This document shows, piece after piece, positions 61,175 through 64,000 of a stretch of 64,000 nt of DNA; position 1 is the first letter of the stretch, and each line of letters starts with the position of its first letter. The notes below the pieces were generated by a model, which did no database searches, was not told where the DNA came from, and saw only the letters and a program-made list of their open reading frames with translations. The stretch comes from Vespula vulgaris. Its lineage: Eukaryota; Arthropoda; Insecta; Hymenoptera; Vespidae. The stretch spans positions 2,927,001-2,991,000 of the forward strand of contig NC_066599.1 in the NCBI RefSeq assembly GCF_905475345.1, written 5' to 3'. Made by a program: the position numbers and the translations under genes.

Positions 61175-61490
61175 TATAATAAAGACAAGAATTAAAAAAA
61201 AAAAAATTACGACGAACCAAACGTGACTCGCGTGTGTTATTTCGTCCACTTTTTATTTTTCCTTTTCTTTTTCAATCGCGTGTAAAAGGCAAAAAGAAAT
61301 TTGACACCAAAAAAAGAAAGACTTATTCGTTTGAAATAAAATGTCGGTATGAAAAAGAAAAGAAAAAAAAAAAAAGAAAGAAAAGAAGAGGAGAGGAGAG
61401 GGAGTACAAAGATAAAAAAAACAAAGAATTAGCGTAAAAAGTACGAGAGATTATAAGGACCGAAGGAATGTATAAAATCTACTCACGATT
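60613..61490. other. AT-rich DNA
   Basis: Mixed DNA at 60,640-60,830 with a minus frame of no recognisable product. TATA/CATA repeats lie at 61,110-61,180 and A/G-rich tracts at 61,355-61,405. Confidence 0.7.
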
Positions 61491-61684
61491 ATGTGGCACG
61501 TTTTGGTGGTGCGGCAGGACTGTCGTCGTCGAGGGTAGAAAAGCACGTCGGGTCCCCGCTAAAGAGACTCTCTTGCTCTCTCCCACCCCTTGCTTCACAT
61601 CGCGCAGACGTGCTGTTCCATCCCCCTCTATACATTTACGTATACACACATGCGAGTCTAGATACCACCAAAACGTACCATACA
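61491..61684. mobile_element. GC-rich nested foldback, about 190 bp
   Basis: ACGTTTTGGTGGT (61,498-61,510) pairs perfectly with ACCACCAAAACGT (61,664-61,676). The similarity extends outward (ATGTGGC against ATGTATGGT) and inward (GGACT against AGACT). Inside, AGCACGTC (61,542-61,549) pairs with GACGTGCT (61,607-61,614). The interior is CpG- and C-rich, unlike its surroundings. No target-site duplication is clear. It may be a MITE, an inverted duplication or a regulatory foldback. Three short frames cross it without recognisable content. Confidence 0.5.
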
Positions 61685-61808
61685 TATATATATATATATA
61701 TATACATATGTATATGTATATATATATTCATATATGGAAGTGTATGAACCTCTATGTATTTTTATATGTATACGTATATATAAATATATGTGTGCATTAG
61801 AAAGAAAG

Positions 61809-61860
<52 letters not shown>
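61685..61860. repeat. (TA)n, TATG and (GA)n repeats
   Basis: TA/TATG repeats to about 61,790 and (GA)n at 61,812-61,860. Confidence 0.93.
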
Positions 61861-61863
<3 letters not shown>

Positions 61864-62549
61864 GTACCGCTCTCCGAGTTTTCTCCAAACCGATAACGAG
61901 AGACATACTAAAGGATGGATACGTAAGGGATGAATCGTATTGTAAGGATACGATGTTAGCCTCGAATAAATATACATGGATATGTACCTATTATACGTAT
62001 CTATATCATTCTATCCAATGAAAGAGTATAGCGTATTTCTATTTTTCTTTCAGAATATATTTTTCTTCTTGTATTATTTTTATTTATTTATCTTTTTTCT
62101 TGTCTTTTCATTTGACTGGCAATGGAAAATAAAACAAAAAGGAAAAAGAAAAAAGAGAAAAAGGAGAAAAGAAAGGACCTGTCGAAATCGCCATACAAAT
62201 AATTATTTTCAATTACTATTGAACAACGCACGATTTATATCTCTTACGTGTTTCTTTTGTCGGAAAATATTGTTTTTCTTTTCTTTCTTTTTCCTTCTCG
62301 ATTTAGAATATTGTTATAAAATTGATCGTTAATTCGTACGTAAGAAGTTTCCCTTCTATTTTTTTTTCTCTTTTTTTTTAAATTAAGTTGTAATATGACT
62401 CGTGTTACACAATACTTTTTATTCATATGACCAAAAACATTGGGTCATAAAGAATTAATTGAACGATTGCGATAATAAGGATTACAGCTTTTTCCTTTCT
62501 TTTTCTTTTTTATGACGGTATTAAATGTAATAAAATAAAAAAATTTATG

Positions 62550-62553
<4 letters not shown>
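61861..62553. other. AT-rich DNA
   Basis: Mixed DNA at 61,861-62,030 and T/A-rich tracts after it. TATGACC (62,426-62,432) pairs with GGTCATA (62,443-62,449). No gene is supported. Confidence 0.7.

Positions 62554-62615
<62 letters not shown>
62554..62615. repeat. (CT)n microsatellite
   Basis: A perfect CT run of about 62 bp. Confidence 0.98.
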
Positions 62616-62617
<2 letters not shown>

Positions 62618-62686
62618 TGTTGTTTTTTCTATTATTTTCCTAATATAACGATCGAAGTTTTATGAGCTTTAAAATCCCAGAAAAAT

Positions 62687-62733
62687 GACGTTCGCGGCTC
62701 GTGATGTTTAATGCAAAACGTCCGAGCCGCGAA
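62687..62733. repeat. GC-rich hairpin with two competing stems
   Basis: TTCGCGGCTCG (62,691-62,701) pairs perfectly with CGAGCCGCGAA (62,723-62,733) around a 21 nt loop. GACGTT (62,687-62,692) also pairs with AACGTC (62,717-62,722), sharing bases at the left. The first stem is 8 of 11 G/C in AT-rich DNA. Confidence 0.92.
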
Positions 62734-63695
62734 ATGCATGTAAAACTTAGCGAATGAGCGTTACGTCGAGAAAAAAAAAAGAATCAGGGAAGAAGAAGAA
62801 AAAAGAGAAACAAGAAAACGAAACCAAAAAAAAGAAAAAGGAAAAGAAAATAGAGAAGAAAAAAAAGGAAACAAAGGGAAATATCTGTTATCTCAAGAGT
62901 ACGAACATAGAAGCAAATGCAAACTTTCTGATGGAACGTGAAAAAATAACATCCCGCGGGACAGTCATAAGAAAAAGTAGTATCGCGGTCGCTGCTCGCA
63001 AAGAAAAAAAAAAAAAAAAAGAGTATGTTCTCCCTTCCTCTCTCCGTCTTCTCTCTCTTTCTCACTCTTTCTTTCTTCTATACCGTATCTTTTCTTCTAT
63101 TTCTTCCAGTATTTTTCTTTCTTTTTTCCATACATAATATCTTTCTTTTCTCAAACTTAATAAACTCTGACTTTCATCGTCGTAAAATTTTACACAATTC
63201 CAACCTAATCCATCTGATCATATTCATTTAATTCGTTATTCGAATAAATTAGAAAAAAGAAATTATCGGAAAACTAAATGAATAAATAAATAAATAAATA
63301 AGTAAATAAATAAAAATTAATTAAATTATTATTATTGTCATACGTCTTTTTTTTTCTTTCTTTTTTAATTCTCGCCTTATTTCATATTTTATAAAAGTCA
63401 TTCGATAATCGTTCGAAAGATCGATACAAACGAATGACAGTATTTCTATCGAATTTCATTATTAACATAAACGCGAATATTAATAAATATTCTCGATAAA
63501 GATCGTACGGATGAACGAATGATACTCAAACCGAAAAATTAATTGGACATAATATTTCGTTGGAGAAATTCTAAACGTTACGATATAATAAATAGAACAT
63601 ATAAGTTATGAAATAATAAATAGAAAATATAAGATAACGGTTGTTAGAAAATTTTGTTTCTAATAAATTATACATGAAGGAGATAGAGAGAGGTA
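62734..63695. other. Purine-rich then AT-rich DNA
   Basis: An A/G tract covers 62,770-62,880, pyrimidine tracts 63,030-63,130, and AAAT units 63,276-63,314. GA-rich DNA begins near 63,681. The lysine-rich frame at 62,754 onward is an artefact. Confidence 0.75.
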
Positions 63696-63698
63696 TAG

Positions 63699-63940
63699 AG
63701 AAAGAGAAAGAGAAAGAGAGAAAGAAAAAGGAAGAAGGAGAGAAGGAGAGAAGAGGAGAGTGGAGGGTGCAGTGGCACTAATTACAAAGTTGCAACGATT
63801 CGAGGTCGGTCTTCGAGCCGGTTGCTCATGAATCTTTCACGCTCATTCAAGCTTCGTCCATTACACCGTGAAACGCTTCGCTCTACACCAAGTAAAAACC
63901 ATGGAAGGGTAGTAGACCAAGTGGAAAGAGAACGTTCGAG
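63699..63940 (+). other. Exon-like island ending at a 5' splice-site word
   Basis: After GA-rich DNA (to about 63,758) a GC-richer, repeat-free segment runs to TTCGAG/GTAAGA at 63,940/63,941, an excellent 5' splice-site match. One plus frame is open from 63,699 across the whole segment, with ATG at 63,828 giving 38 codons up to the junction. It would be a first or untranslated exon, or a coding one. No family match, and no promoter element is seen. The window ends 60 bp later in GATA/GA repeat. Confidence 0.2.
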
Positions 63941-63964
63941 GTAAGACAGGTCTCTTCGAGAGAA

Positions 63965-64000
63965 ATAGATAGATAGATAGAGAGAAAGAGAGAGAGAGAG
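63965..64000. repeat. GATA/(GA)n microsatellite at the window edge
   Basis: GATA units pass into GA and continue beyond the window. Confidence 0.93.

Overview
This window looks like AT-rich, non-coding chromosomal DNA from an insect, most likely a hymenopteran (wasp, bee or ant). That placement is inferred from the AT-rich background, the abundance of CpG and ACGT-type words, and the very high density of simple repeats. No sequence match could be run. I recognise no protein family, rRNA, tRNA or other structured RNA gene anywhere, and no long ORF with a natural amino-acid composition. Most open frames are translations of (GA)n or (CT)n (RERERE or SLSLSL), (AT)n (IYIYIY), (TAA)n or homopolymers. 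The best reading is a gene-poor intergenic region or the inside of very large introns.

The layout is a mosaic. Every 1-3 kb a microsatellite interrupts the sequence. The longest (GA/CT)n tracts are at 6.82-6.92, 12.40-12.51, 12.65-12.73, 27.04-27.14, 32.54-32.60, 47.78-47.87 and 62.55-62.62 kb. Long (TA)n, (TAA)n, (GATA)n, (GAGT)n, (TTGT)n and (TTCG)n arrays also occur. Between them lie 100-300 bp islands of ordinary, less AT-rich sequence. These are the only plausible places for exons or enhancers. A few carry splice-like signals: 2.07-2.23, 33.67-33.74 (minus strand), 57.71-57.75 and 63.70-63.94 kb. None is more than a weak candidate.

A second layer, hidden by the microsatellites, is a set of old, divergent local tandem duplications. 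They lie at 0.46-0.59, 15.99-16.40, 17.81-18.39, 25.71-26.90, 34.84-34.96, 37.20-37.72, 41.68-41.98, 44.24-44.71, 48.76-49.44 and 50.10-50.98 kb. Several periods fall near 62, 125, 250 and 505 bp. The array at 25.71-26.90 kb, with seven or more copies, is the best developed.

A third layer is foldback DNA. A 165 bp miniature inverted-repeat element with CAGGGT-type ends lies at 23.56-23.73 kb, and a probable second one at 24.85-25.09 kb. Short, strong hairpins unusual for this base composition lie at 14.44, 53.80-53.86, 55.38-55.42, 61.49-61.68 and 62.69-62.73 kb.

The canonical E-box CACGTG occurs at least 20 times, including three copies within 135 bp at 39.19-39.32 kb, more than base composition predicts. 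I found no evidence of a multi-gene system. The noteworthy material is structural (tandem duplications, foldbacks, E-box clusters) plus a few unproven exon-like segments.
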